This document shows positions 9,511 to 18,133 of a stretch of DNA of 64,000 nucleotides, piece after piece (positions within the stretch are counted from its first letter, which is position 1; each line of letters opens with the position of its first letter). This DNA is from an uncultured Fusicatenibacter sp. (GTDB lineage Bacteria > Bacillota > Clostridia > Lachnospirales > Lachnospiraceae), in the NCBI GenBank assembly GCA_902493585.1, contig CABUPZ010000006.1, positions 1 to 64,000 on the forward strand. Reading direction: 5' to 3'. The notes below the pieces were generated by a model, which had not been told where the DNA came from, did not search any database, and was given only the letters and a program-made list of their open reading frames with translations. The translations under genes were made by a program, and so were the position numbers.

Positions 9511-10083
9511 TTACGCTTCCTCCACTTTCCCTCTCCGCCTCTTCTCATACCGCCTCTCAAACATCGAAGCCAGGATCTGCAGCACCACCGCCGCCGCGAT
9601 CACGCCCCCGGCGATGAACTTTCCTTCCTGCCCGGTGAGCATCTGCGCCATCGCTCCGACCTCCGGATAGGACTTCACAACCTTTCCGATAAAATTCTCA
9701 TAGGACGCCGGATTCATATCCTCGGTCTGGTTGGCGTCTCCCTTGGTGATGAATTCACCCATCAGAACCCGGTTCTCCACGACACGGTGGGTGATAATGC
9801 TGGCGGAATCCTTCGCCCCGTAAAAGGCGATCACATCGTCCACCTCCACATCCTCCGGCTCCATCTCCCGGATATACACCAGACTTCCGGTGGGAATCGC
9901 AGGCTCCATACTTCCGCTGATGACCGTATAAATATGATACCCGAACAGCCTCGGCACCGTAAGCGGCAGGCACACCAGCACCAGCGCCACAAGCATCACG
10001 GTTCCGAGAATATTGCAGAACAGCGCTGCGGAACTTCTCCGTTTCCCTTCCTTTTTTCTCCTTCTGTCTGGCTTCCCCGTCAT
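9511..10083 (-). CDS. sipW: SipW-type (ER-type) signal peptidase I
   Basis: Membrane signal peptidase of the archaeal/ER-like S26B branch, the type that in Bacillus releases TasA. The 190 residues include two membrane helices (about 22-44 and 155-175). The nucleophile is Ser58 in SGSMEP; His99 in IITHRV replaces the lysine of ordinary bacterial SPase I, and Asp115 in KGDAN completes the catalytic set. The last gene of the leftward surface-fibre locus, it lies about 165 bases after the MucBP gene. Its likely substrates are the two TasA-like proteins encoded upstream (inference from the known SipW-TasA pairing). A ribosome site (AAGGAGA) precedes ATG 10083. Confidence 0.9.
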   Translation of the reverse strand: MTGKPDRRRKKEGKRRSSAALFCNILGTVMLVALVLVCLPLTVPRLFGYHIYTVISGSMEPAIPTGSLVYIREMEPEDVEVDDVIAFYGAKDSASIITHRVVENRVLMGEFITKGDANQTEDMNPASYENFIGKVVKSYPEVGAMAQMLTGQEGKFIAGGVIAAAVVLQILASMFERRYEKRRRGKVEEA

Positions 10084-10248
10084 CTGACTCTTATCTCCTT
10101 ATCCATCTTGTATTTTCTGTCAATCCTGTCCGGCAGTTCTTCCCTAACCAGCAGCCGCCGTATATCAAAAAATGCCGGGAACCAAAGCGTATGGAACGTA
10201 TCCATCCATTCTCACGCTTCCGCCCCCGGCGTCCTGTTATTTATTGTA

Positions 10249-11367
10249 TCATTTCATACGTTTTCTTACAAGTACAATGATCACACCGAGCGCCGCCACT
10301 GCCAGCACACCGATTGCAACTCCTGCAACCATCGGAAGTCCTTTTTTCACTTCTTCCTCATCGATGTTGATATTGCTCTGCGGAACTTCTTCCTCATCCA
10401 GATCGGTGAGATCCTGATTCTCCTGCGGAACCTCCTCGTCCTGGATGTCTGTGGTTCCATCATCCGCTGCCGCGTCGGTTTCGCCTGCTGCGGTTCCATC
10501 CGTACCAGCGGTACCGGTTTCATCCGTTCCGGCTGCACCTGTGCCTTCTCCAGCCGCTGCGGTACCCTCACCGGCGGTTCCAGCAGCGCCAGTACCGGCT
10601 GTACCTGTACCTGTTCCGGTACCTGTCGTTCCGGTTCCGGTGGTTCCAGTTCCCGCTGTGGTACCTTCGTCTGTGGTTCCCGGCACGGTCTCCGTTACGG
10701 TCGTTGTATTTGTGATCGTGTCACCCGGCTCTGTGATCACCTCTGTGGGTACCGGTGTGTACACGAAAGTAAACACGTTTTCCGCCTCGTTTTCGGACAA
10801 TGTTTTGGTCAGCGCCAGTGTCTGCGGATTGTAGTCCTCGATGTACAGGTATGCCACCACCGGCTTGTCGCCTACATTGCCGTAATAGGTGCGGCTCGGC
10901 GCCAGCTCATTGCCCTGGGCATCCTGATAGTTTACCGTATAGCCTGTCTGGTTTCCACGGATTCCGTACGCCAGCACATACTCTGCGTCGCCGTCCACAC
11001 GGAACGCGGAAGTCTGTACCGTATCGTTGTCGCGTCCGCTCTGGCGGATCCCGCGGAGATAATACTTACTGTCGTCCGACATCTGCACAGCGCCCGTCTG
11101 AACGTCGAAAGATACGATATCTCCCTGTTTCAGTCCGCTGACTGTGATCTCATCTCCGTTTTCCTCCACCGTATACTGGGAACCGCTGGAATGATTGTCT
11201 ACGGAAAGTCCTTCGGTTCCGTTGAAGGTACCCTGGTTTCCGCTGTAAAAAGTAACCTGATAGGTGTATTCCTCCGCCAGTGTGTTTACCGGAAAAAGTC
11301 CCAGAACCAGGCAGAGCGTCATCAGAGATGTGAAAACTACTCTCCAGCCTTTTACGATCTTTTTCAT
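10249..11367 (-). CDS. MucBP-domain surface protein with Thr/Gly-rich stalk
   Basis: Secreted, membrane-anchored surface protein of 372 residues. Residues 1-31 are a signal peptide; a first domain of unknown type spans about 33-138; residues 142-206 match a MucBP repeat (TVNYQDAQGNELAPSRTYYG), a module found in mucin-binding adhesins. A long low-complexity stalk of TGTTGTGTG-like sequence (about 235-300) and an acidic segment follow. The C-terminus has a transmembrane helix (about 344-367) ending VRKRMK but no LPxTG motif, so it is probably held by the helix rather than by sortase. The start overlaps the stop of the preceding gene by four bases (ATGA), indicating translational coupling. Confidence 0.8.
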   Translation of the reverse strand: MKKIVKGWRVVFTSLMTLCLVLGLFPVNTLAEEYTYQVTFYSGNQGTFNGTEGLSVDNHSSGSQYTVEENGDEITVSGLKQGDIVSFDVQTGAVQMSDDSKYYLRGIRQSGRDNDTVQTSAFRVDGDAEYVLAYGIRGNQTGYTVNYQDAQGNELAPSRTYYGNVGDKPVVAYLYIEDYNPQTLALTKTLSENEAENVFTFVYTPVPTEVITEPGDTITNTTTVTETVPGTTDEGTTAGTGTTGTGTTGTGTGTGTAGTGAAGTAGEGTAAAGEGTGAAGTDETGTAGTDGTAAGETDAAADDGTTDIQDEEVPQENQDLTDLDEEEVPQSNINIDEEEVKKGLPMVAGVAIGVLAVAALGVIIVLVRKRMK

Positions 11368-12143
11368 GATCTCAAGTCTCCTTTCCGGTCATCGCGGCGT
11401 TTCTTCATGGATACCACCGCCAGAATCAACAGGACAATACCGCTCACCAGAGCTGCGGCGCAAAGCCCAAGCATCTGTGTCGGATCTCCGGTCTTCGGAG
11501 CTGTGGTGACGACCTTTCTGACAACCCGGTTGATCACGTTGTCCTCTCCTTTTTCCACCACAGTGTTGGCTTCCACTTCCTCCACGGCGAAATTCATCTG
11601 CAGCCGTGCCAGCGTGTCCTGATAATCATTTCCCTGTGTCTCGCCGTCCAGCTGAACCCTCAGATGAACGCTGCCGGTCTCCTGGCTTTCCAGACGTCCC
11701 AGGTAGAAATAATCTTCCAGAGAACCGGTTGCCTGATGGAGACCTTCGCCGCCGGCTTCGGATTCTCCTCCGACGGTCTCGCTGCTGAACAGCACCGTCT
11801 CCTCTCCGTCCGGGTCCACATAAGTCAGTTCATAGGCATATGCGCCGCCCTCCGTCACGCTCTGGGTATCTTCCAGAGACTGCAGCACCTCGTTGGTCAT
11901 ATACCAGTCGGTCTCACTGCCGCTGGAGTTTCCGACGCCCACCTGAAGCTCTATGGTATCGCCCGGCTGGATCCGGTAAATCTCCTCGGTCATTTCGGAA
12001 GACTGGAAATTGCTCTCCATGCCCTCCCCGTTAAATGTTACATTCCAGGATCTTTCACCCTGAAAATCCTCTGCAAATACTGTTGTACTCATGCCCACGG
12101 TCATGACTGCGGTCATGACAAGGCACATGATTTTCCTTTTCAT
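11364..12143 (-). CDS. sortase-anchored surface protein (APKTG)
   Basis: About 259 residues with a signal peptide ending near VFAED, a beta-rich body of unknown family, and a C-terminal sorting signal: APKTG at about residues 215-219, then a hydrophobic helix and the tail KKRRDD. APKTG is a variant of LPxTG, and sortases are encoded in the same locus. The frame is open from GTG 12152, but ATG 12143 lies nine bases after AGGAGG and is preferred. It sits between the TasA-like genes and the MucBP gene in one tight operon. A role as cell-wall anchor or minor subunit of the fibre is inferred. Confidence 0.75.
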   Translation of the reverse strand: MKRKIMCLVMTAVMTVGMSTTVFAEDFQGERSWNVTFNGEGMESNFQSSEMTEEIYRIQPGDTIELQVGVGNSSGSETDWYMTNEVLQSLEDTQSVTEGGAYAYELTYVDPDGEETVLFSSETVGGESEAGGEGLHQATGSLEDYFYLGRLESQETGSVHLRVQLDGETQGNDYQDTLARLQMNFAVEEVEANTVVEKGEDNVINRVVRKVVTTAPKTGDPTQMLGLCAAALVSGIVLLILAVVSMKKRRDDRKGDLRS

Positions 12144-12156
12144 ACTCCGCACCCTC

Positions 12157-12912
12157 CTATCGTAAGCTTATGGTACCGTCGTCCGCCACGTCTACATCCA
12201 CGCCCCAGGCACTCTTGATCGCGTCCTGTGCATTGTGGGTCTGCACCGCGTTGACTTCCGCTTCCAGTTCAAAGGTATAACCGTCATAAGCATAAGTAAA
12301 TGTAATTGTCTTGTATCCGTTTTCATCGGTGGTAACTTCTTCCGTCACCTTATCCGCAACTGCCGGATCGATCCGCACTGTATCGGACAGCGCCGGGGTC
12401 GTATCTCCCACCGGAAGGATATTCGTGTAATACAGGATCGTCCGCTCCGCTGTGGAAGCATCCTCATCGATGATCCAGCCGTTTTCTGTCAGCAGGTTCA
12501 GGTCGATCAGCTCCGGAGAAAGGTTCGGATCTGTGTTGCCCTCGCTGTCCGTCCAGCTCTTGTTGATGATCACCCTCACATAACTGTCAATGGAGCCGCT
12601 GTTGGAAACCGCAAGCGCTTCGTCATATTCCCTGCCCGGAACGATCGTTTCCTCCTGCAGATCCGCCAGAAGCGCTCCGCTGGTCTCGTTCCATTCGCCG
12701 TTGGAATCATAATCCCTGCGGCTGACGGTCTCACCGTTTTCCAGAAGGCTGACGCCGATATTGGAAACCGTAACCTCCGCTCCATAATTTTCACTGTAAT
12801 ACGTAAGCGCCGCCCGGGTACTTCCCACGGTACTTCCGATCAGCAGAACCGCGGAAGCCGAAAGGAGAACGGCTGTCGTTACACGGAAGGGAAATTTTTT
12901 CTTCTTCATCAT
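12157..12912 (-). CDS. TasA-like SipW-dependent fibre protein
   Basis: Secreted protein of 251 residues resembling the TasA/camelysin (CalY) group. A lysine-rich signal peptide runs to about residue 34; the mature start TYYSENYGAEVTVSNIGVSL recalls the short post-cleavage motif of SipW substrates. The remaining sequence is beta-rich with alternating Thr/Val and acidic residues, and there is no sorting signal or transmembrane C-terminus. The gene overlaps the other TasA-like gene by four bases (ATGATG start), so they are translationally coupled. By analogy with TasA it may polymerise into a matrix fibre; this is not shown by sequence alone. Confidence 0.75.
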   Translation of the reverse strand: MMKKKKFPFRVTTAVLLSASAVLLIGSTVGSTRAALTYYSENYGAEVTVSNIGVSLLENGETVSRRDYDSNGEWNETSGALLADLQEETIVPGREYDEALAVSNSGSIDSYVRVIINKSWTDSEGNTDPNLSPELIDLNLLTENGWIIDEDASTAERTILYYTNILPVGDTTPALSDTVRIDPAVADKVTEEVTTDENGYKTITFTYAYDGYTFELEAEVNAVQTHNAQDAIKSAWGVDVDVADDGTISLR

Positions 12913-13436
12913 TCTTCACCCTCCTCTGCATATACTGTCTGATCAGAATCCGCGATCCGGTTCCAGTCCGCATACGGATTTCCTTCTTCATCGTAAAGCA
13001 CCGGCGTACATTCCTGTACGACAATGACATTAAAGCTCTCTTCGCTGTCCATCGGATCGATGCCGACCCGCAGCTCCTGCGCTTCACCGCCTGCCGGAAC
13101 GATATCGCTGTAATAGTAATAATCATCCGCGCCCGGCGTCCATCTGCCCTCGTCATCGGCGTAAGTCAGACCGTCCTGATACCTGTCGCCCGCGAATACC
13201 TTCACACGGACGAAACAGTCCATATCGCCAGTATTCTGAACCGTGATATGCTTGGTCCAGTTGCTGACCTCTTCCTCCGGGACCGTCACCGTATTTCCAA
13301 GGCTCATGGTCGCTCCGCCGGAAGCTGTGGCATAGGTGGTGAAGTACGCCATCGCTGTTCCCACGCTCAGACCGGCGGTAAGCGTAAGGGCTGCTGCTGC
13401 CAGGCAAAGATTTTTCTTTTTCATATTTTTAATCAT
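12909..13436 (-). CDS. small TasA/CalY-family protein
   Basis: The 175 residues have a signal peptide ending near GTAMA, followed by the family-typical junction AYFTTYATASGGATMSLG, very close to the AYFTDxAxASN-like start of TasA/CalY proteins processed by SipW. A compact beta-sandwich with HITVQNTGDMDCFVRVKV follows and the C-terminus is acidic. GGGAGG lies nine bases before ATG 13436. It is the first of two coupled TasA-like genes; having two unequal paralogues recalls TasA with its partner TapA/CalY, though homology to a specific partner cannot be judged here. Confidence 0.78.
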   Translation of the reverse strand: MIKNMKKKNLCLAAAALTLTAGLSVGTAMAYFTTYATASGGATMSLGNTVTVPEEEVSNWTKHITVQNTGDMDCFVRVKVFAGDRYQDGLTYADDEGRWTPGADDYYYYSDIVPAGGEAQELRVGIDPMDSEESFNVIVVQECTPVLYDEEGNPYADWNRIADSDQTVYAEEGEE

Positions 13437-13451
13437 TCCTGTCTTCCTCCC

Positions 13452-14447
13452 TTACTCCTGTGGTGCGGAACTGTCTGCCTGCTGCTGCCAGTCCCAGACT
13501 CCGTCGGTGTATTCAAAATGGTTTACCACGCTTGCGCTGCCGTTCATGCCGCCGTTGTACTCGTTGGTAAAGGAAACGGCTGCCGGAACTTCTTCCGTTC
13601 CGTCCGCCACGATCACGGCTGTCTGTGTTCCGCCGGAAACCGCGTCATAATTGGAACCTCCGTAGATCTCCGTCACCGTCACAACGGTTCCCGCCGGGAT
13701 GTCGGTGAGTTCCACGCTCTTCGTTCCGGTGCTGTCAAAATTCAGGGATACCACATCGCTGAGCACCTGCTCATGATCCAGGATACCCTCCACCTGGAAG
13801 ACGAAGGTTGCATTTCCGAGGGTGGCATTGTAGGACGTCAGGGTCTTCTGGATCGTCAGGGAACCAAGCCGCGATGTCTGCTCCGGTTTCAGTCCGGTGG
13901 TCACATCGTAAACCCAGGTATCGTCTCCTGTAGAATAGTAATAATTGTTCGGCAGAGAGATCAGATACGGCGTAAAGTCATAAGTATATGCCGCAGTCTG
14001 TACAGTTTCCGCCTCCACCAGATACATACCGGTGGAAAGATCTCCCACAGAACCGTCCGGCTGACCTTCTTCATTGGGAGTGATCTCCAGGACCGCTGTG
14101 GGCTCCGCGCCAAGTTCATTCTTCAGGGAAACCGCTTCCTGGGAGAGCGCCTCCCACTGCTCCGCCGTGGTGCTGTCGCTGACAGAGCCAAGATCCAACT
14201 CCTCATATCCGGTGAGGGAAGTATATTCCCCGGTGACCTCCACATCCGCCACCTTGTACAGATTGACCGGGATCGCGATCTCATTGAGTTCCTGATACTG
14301 TCCGTCCAGTTCAAAGGACAGTGAGCAGCTTCGATCCGGCTCCACTCCGGGCGCTCCGTATACACTGGAAATTCCCGCCGCCGAAACCACCAGCAGGCAT
14401 GCCAGCGCCGCCGCGCCTCCTTTTTTTATTTTTCCTGTCATTTTCAC
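13452..14447 (-). CDS. pilin-like protein without sorting signal
   Basis: Secreted protein of 331 residues. A signal peptide spans about 1-31; the N-terminal half (YQELNEIAIPVNLYKVADV) resembles Gram-positive minor pilins, and the C-terminal half (LGSLTIQKTLTSYNATLGNATF) resembles DUF5979/SpaA-like isopeptide domains found in pilus shafts. It ends at DSSAPQE with no LPxTG, helix or charged tail, so it is not a sortase substrate in the usual sense. Translation may start at GTG 14447, seven bases after AGGAGG, or at the ATG two codons later. Sitting between the sortases and the TasA-like genes, it could bridge the two fibre types (inference). Confidence 0.65.
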   Translation of the reverse strand: MKMTGKIKKGGAAALACLLVVSAAGISSVYGAPGVEPDRSCSLSFELDGQYQELNEIAIPVNLYKVADVEVTGEYTSLTGYEELDLGSVSDSTTAEQWEALSQEAVSLKNELGAEPTAVLEITPNEEGQPDGSVGDLSTGMYLVEAETVQTAAYTYDFTPYLISLPNNYYYSTGDDTWVYDVTTGLKPEQTSRLGSLTIQKTLTSYNATLGNATFVFQVEGILDHEQVLSDVVSLNFDSTGTKSVELTDIPAGTVVTVTEIYGGSNYDAVSGGTQTAVIVADGTEEVPAAVSFTNEYNGGMNGSASVVNHFEYTDGVWDWQQQADSSAPQE

Positions 14448-14470
14448 TTCTTACCCTCCTTTGAAATCTG

Positions 14471-14505
14471 GTAACTCGCAGCCGTCCAGCCAACTGAACG
14501 GTTAC
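14471..14505. repeat. degenerate copy of the GTAAC..GTTCAG palindrome
   Basis: GTAACT, then CCGTCCAG, a CCAA centre, CTGAACGG and TTAC form an imperfect palindrome. It is followed at once by a second fragment, GTTACGGTAAC. It is one of six related palindromes in the window and lies about 14 bases downstream of the sortase stop on the minus strand. Confidence 0.6.
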
Positions 14506-14518
14506 GGTAACTTCACAG

Positions 14519-15412
14519 TTACGAACTCTGATCCGTCCGGTCGCCGCCGTCTTTCCTGCGGCTCCTTCCGAACAGGAACTTCATGATCAGTATCACAAGC
14601 AATGTGACTGACAATCCCAAAATCAGATATAACATGTAATAATTCTGTACCGCCCGCAGCATCGTATCCACCGGGGTACTCTCCACTTCTTCCTCGCCGT
14701 TGTACGGCACCCGTGTTCCGCGGACCAGAAGTCTGTGGGAATTGACACCGTAGGGCGTACAGGTGAACAATGTCACATGATCCTCGCCCGGCACTACCTG
14801 CAGCGCCTCTTCCAATGTCTCCATATCGTCCTTGTCTACCATATCCAGGATCTGATCCACCTGGTAGGCAAGGGTCTCATCCAGTACATGGATGTAAAAC
14901 ATATCGCCCTTGTTGAGCTGGTCGATATCGGTAAAAAGTCTTGCGCTCGGCAGCCCTCGATGCGCTGCCAGGACGCTGTGGGTATTGTCCCCGCCGATGG
15001 GAAGACCGGTTCCGTCCAGATGACCTGCGCCCGTCTGGAGCACCGCGTCGGAAGTTCCATGATAAATGGAAATCCGGACGTTGATCTTCGGGATCGAGAG
15101 ATAACCCATCACTCCGTCCCCGCCGATATTCAATACCTTCCAGTATTCCGTATTCTCCAGTTCTTCCTGGTCGGAGGCGAAGACATCTCCATATATGTTA
15201 TTTTGTGTCAATGTGCTGTTAAACTGCCGTGCGGCCTCCCATTCCTGTGTGAAATCCTCCGGCGTCATCTCCTGCACCGTCGATTCATAGCTGCTGATCA
15301 GCCTGCTCTGGCGGTAGGTATTCCACTGATCCGAGATCGTCGGGTAAGCAAGAATGCCAAAACCGATCAGAAACAGAAGACCGAACAGGATCCCTGAAAG
15401 TTTGCGTTTCAT
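14519..15412 (-). CDS. class C (pilus) sortase
   Basis: Membrane transpeptidase that links pilin subunits by cutting their LPxTG-like motif. The 297 residues have an N-terminal anchor (about 7-27), a sortase beta-barrel with His in LAAHRGLPSARLFTDIDQL and the catalytic Cys/Arg pair in TLFTCTPYGVNSHRLLVRG, and a C-terminal helix (about 257-280), which is the class C layout. AAAGGAG lies six bases before ATG 15412. Its start overlaps the stop of the other sortase by four bases, so the two are coupled. Having two pilus sortases in a row suggests division of labour between backbone polymerisation and minor-subunit or wall linkage. Confidence 0.92.
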   Translation of the reverse strand: MKRKLSGILFGLLFLIGFGILAYPTISDQWNTYRQSRLISSYESTVQEMTPEDFTQEWEAARQFNSTLTQNNIYGDVFASDQEELENTEYWKVLNIGGDGVMGYLSIPKINVRISIYHGTSDAVLQTGAGHLDGTGLPIGGDNTHSVLAAHRGLPSARLFTDIDQLNKGDMFYIHVLDETLAYQVDQILDMVDKDDMETLEEALQVVPGEDHVTLFTCTPYGVNSHRLLVRGTRVPYNGEEEVESTPVDTMLRAVQNYYMLYLILGLSVTLLVILIMKFLFGRSRRKDGGDRTDQSS

Positions 15413-16425
15413 GTCTGCTCCTTTGATGTGCTTTCGTTTTCCCCTGTCTCCTCATTCTCTGTGACCGGCGATTTCGATGCTTCGGAAGTTTCCGGTTCCA
15501 TATCGGATATCAGTTCCGGCTGTGCTGCTTCCGGAACTTCCGCGGCTGCCGCTGCTTTTGCTTTCTGTTTTTTTCTGTCCAGGAAGGCCAGAAGGAAGAC
15601 AAATGCTGCGGTTACCAGGAGTCCTACCACGACCCACAGAAGATAATTGGTATGGAGGCTGATGCCGGCCAGCGGCGTCTCTTCCTCATCCTCAATCACT
15701 TCCGGTACGTATTCCACCCGGTGGCCTCTGACCAGAAGCCGGTGGCTGTTGACTCCGTAGGGGGTACAGGTCAGCAGAGTCACCAGATCCTGCCCTTCCT
15801 GCACCGCAAGACTTTCCGTCTCGTCCGGTTCCACTACGAGGATCTGATCGACCTCGTAACAGAGAATGTCATCCAGTATGTAGAGAAGGAAATGATCTCC
15901 TTCTTCGAGTTTGTCAAGATCCGTAAACAGTGAGGCACTCGGCAGTCCGCGGTGTGCGGAAATGACTGCGTGTGTATTCTCACCACCCACCGGAAGGGAA
16001 CTTCCCTCCAGATGGCCTGCCGCCTGTTCCAGGACGTCCTCATCCGTGGTGTGGTAAATCGGGATCTTAATGTTGATCTTGGGGATCTGCACATATCCCA
16101 TCATACCATCTCCCAGAAGGTTCAGGCAAGACATGTACTGCTGATGTTCCTCGGAATCCTCGTCCGCGGCTGCCGCCACTGCGAAGGAGTCAGGAAGGAT
16201 ACTCGGAAGCAGCGCCTCGTTGTAGGCAACAGCTTCTTCCTTTGCGGCGGAATAATCGATCTCGCCGGAAGCCTCCTGTTCCGATACAGCTGTGTCATAG
16301 CTGGAAATCAGCTTTGACTGCCGGTAATTGTTCCACTGATTGGAAGCGAAAGGATACAGCAGCAAGGACAAACCGGCTAAAAAGAACAGTGCAATCAATA
16401 TGGTAGTAAATAACTTTTTTTTCAT
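15409..16425 (-). CDS. class C sortase with long acidic tail
   Basis: Second pilus sortase, 338 residues. It has an N-terminal anchor (about 6-27), His in ISAHRGLPSASLFTDLDKL, Cys/Arg in TLLTCTPYGVNSHRLLVRG and a C-terminal helix (about 262-285). Unlike its neighbour it carries a further 50 residues after the helix: a basic KKQKAKAAAA stretch and then an acidic Glu/Ser/Thr-rich tail ending STSKEQT. By topology this tail should lie in the cytoplasm. AAGGAGA precedes ATG 16425. It follows the backbone pilin gene across a strong hairpin that probably lowers its expression relative to pilin. Confidence 0.92.
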   Translation of the reverse strand: MKKKLFTTILIALFFLAGLSLLLYPFASNQWNNYRQSKLISSYDTAVSEQEASGEIDYSAAKEEAVAYNEALLPSILPDSFAVAAAADEDSEEHQQYMSCLNLLGDGMMGYVQIPKINIKIPIYHTTDEDVLEQAAGHLEGSSLPVGGENTHAVISAHRGLPSASLFTDLDKLEEGDHFLLYILDDILCYEVDQILVVEPDETESLAVQEGQDLVTLLTCTPYGVNSHRLLVRGHRVEYVPEVIEDEEETPLAGISLHTNYLLWVVVGLLVTAAFVFLLAFLDRKKQKAKAAAAAEVPEAAQPELISDMEPETSEASKSPVTENEETGENESTSKEQT

Positions 16426-16458
16426 CCGGTCTCTCCTTACGGTTGTATGTTTGTTTGA

Positions 16459-16488
16459 AAAACGGGGCGGGCGAACCGCCCCGTTTTT
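16459..16488. terminator. terminator between backbone pilin and sortases
   Basis: CGGGGCGG and CCGCCCCG form an eight-base GC-rich stem around GCGAA, flanked by As and Ts on both strands so it can act in either direction. It lies 3' of the pilin gene and just before the sortase gene on the minus strand, where partial read-through would give much pilin and little sortase. Confidence 0.8.
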
Positions 16489-16553
16489 ACTGGGTTTCTT
16501 TTCTGTCGTTCAGATCATCCCTGCGGCAGCGCCGCTCTTATGTATCTGTCCGA

Positions 16554-18023
16554 TTATTTCTCAGTTTTTTTGCGTGTTGCAAAGTACAGACCAGCTGCTG
16601 TTACCATGATTGCGCAGCCGCCGATGGTGAAGATTGTGGTACCGATACCACCGGTGGACGGAAGGGAGGAAAGTTTGGTGTTTACTACATCTTTGTTTAC
16701 AAATACATTGCTTGTTTTATTTTCTGTTACAGTAACAGAAGTTCCATTCTCGTCAATTGTATAACCTAATGGAGCGACAGTCTCTTTCAACCAATAATCA
16801 TCTTCCTCCAGACCAATCAATCTTAATTCACCAGCTGCAGAAACTTCAACTTCCGTAGTTGCTCCATCTTCACCGTTTTTAGCTTTTCTATAAATTCCGC
16901 TGTCCGTACCTACTTCAACAAACTGAATCGGTTCAATATCAACATTCAGTTCATACTCATCCTTATTAGCTACTGCATATAATTCAAATTTTGCTCCTTC
17001 AAGAGTTGCTGATTTGTCAAGATTATATTTTTTTACATCTACAATACCAGTATATCCTTTTTCTTCATCAGGTGTATATGTAGTGTTCGGAGTATTTACA
17101 TTAGCAGTATTGCTCCAGTATGAAGTTTCCCCATCAATAGAACTAACCCAGTCTGTTCCAGCTTCAGATGTAACAGTCGCTTTATAAGTGATAACAACCT
17201 GTTTACCTGCATCTGTATTATTAGCGATATCAACATAATTTGTTAAATCAATAGTATAGTTACCTTCTACTGCATCCCAATTTCCCTGAGGAGTTTTTCC
17301 ATCATTATCCTTCACTGGAAATTCACCTTTTGTAATACTTTCTACTCCAGTAATTTCCAGCCCTGTCGGAGTATCTGAAAATACGAAAGAATCCGGAAGT
17401 TCTCCTTCCTCATTCGCTACAAATCTAGGAATACTAAATTTAACTGTAAAGGTAACCTCTTCACCTCTGGCAACAAACGTATCATTCGCAGATTTATCCA
17501 CCTTAAAGTCACCATGTTTTGCATTGATTACATCTGGCTCAGCCCACATATATTGTGCATCTTCATCATAAGTCTCAGCAACCATCAGAGAATAATCCAC
17601 TTTACTATCTGTTGCAAGAACTACATATGTTCCAATCGGTACATTACTAAATGTACATGTCTGTCCCTCTACAGATTGATGATCAATATAACGACCCGTA
17701 GTACTTGGAAGGTCAGCAACTACTTGTTTTAATTCTTCCAAATCAACATCTTTGTTTAACGTAACTACCCCATTAGTATTAGTAAAATAATCTTTTGCCC
17801 ACTCCGCAATATCCCAGGACTGATTTCCATTGTCATCTGCAACCAGTGTAACCGCCTGAATAATTTTTACATCTACCGGAGCATCTTTTGCTCCCGTAAG
17901 ATCATTAATTGTAATAGTACTTTTATAATTTGCAGAAATATCCGTTGCTGCAAATGCCGTTACACTTGTTCCCATAATCATTGCTGATGCCATTAACATT
18001 GCTAAAACTTTTTTTGCCTTCAT
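16554..18023 (-). CDS. major (backbone) pilin, LPSTG
   Basis: Shaft subunit of a sortase-assembled pilus, about 489 residues. A signal peptide ends near TAFAATD. A fimbrial D2-type isopeptide domain includes KVDKSANDTFVARGEEVTF, and a SpaA-like domain near the C-terminus carries the E-box YWLKETVAPLGYTID, whose glutamate is needed for internal isopeptide bonds in known pilins. The sorting signal is LPSTG followed by a hydrophobic helix and RKKTEK. The frame is open from 18098, but ATG 18023 has AAGGAG nine bases upstream and starts a normal signal peptide. The gene is visibly AT-richer than the sortases beside it. Confidence 0.9.
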   Translation of the reverse strand: MKAKKVLAMLMASAMIMGTSVTAFAATDISANYKSTITINDLTGAKDAPVDVKIIQAVTLVADDNGNQSWDIAEWAKDYFTNTNGVVTLNKDVDLEELKQVVADLPSTTGRYIDHQSVEGQTCTFSNVPIGTYVVLATDSKVDYSLMVAETYDEDAQYMWAEPDVINAKHGDFKVDKSANDTFVARGEEVTFTVKFSIPRFVANEEGELPDSFVFSDTPTGLEITGVESITKGEFPVKDNDGKTPQGNWDAVEGNYTIDLTNYVDIANNTDAGKQVVITYKATVTSEAGTDWVSSIDGETSYWSNTANVNTPNTTYTPDEEKGYTGIVDVKKYNLDKSATLEGAKFELYAVANKDEYELNVDIEPIQFVEVGTDSGIYRKAKNGEDGATTEVEVSAAGELRLIGLEEDDYWLKETVAPLGYTIDENGTSVTVTENKTSNVFVNKDVVNTKLSSLPSTGGIGTTIFTIGGCAIMVTAAGLYFATRKKTEK

Positions 18024-18133
18024 ACTCATTTTCTCCTTTTCTTTTTCGGGTTTCCCCATTTTTTTATTCAAGCCATTACGCGCTGTCGTTTTTTTCAATG
18101 GCGGTACCGGGACCGCTCATGCTTTTTCATGCT

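Noticed and set aside
9787..11622. Long plus-strand frame opposite the sipW-MucBP region
   Set aside because: It is low-complexity and antisense to three genes with signal peptides and recognisable domains; no ribosome site.
18024..18133. Terminator between tip adhesin and backbone pilin
   Set aside because: The GCGGT/ACCGC stem is followed by As, not Ts, on the transcribed strand; read-through is expected.
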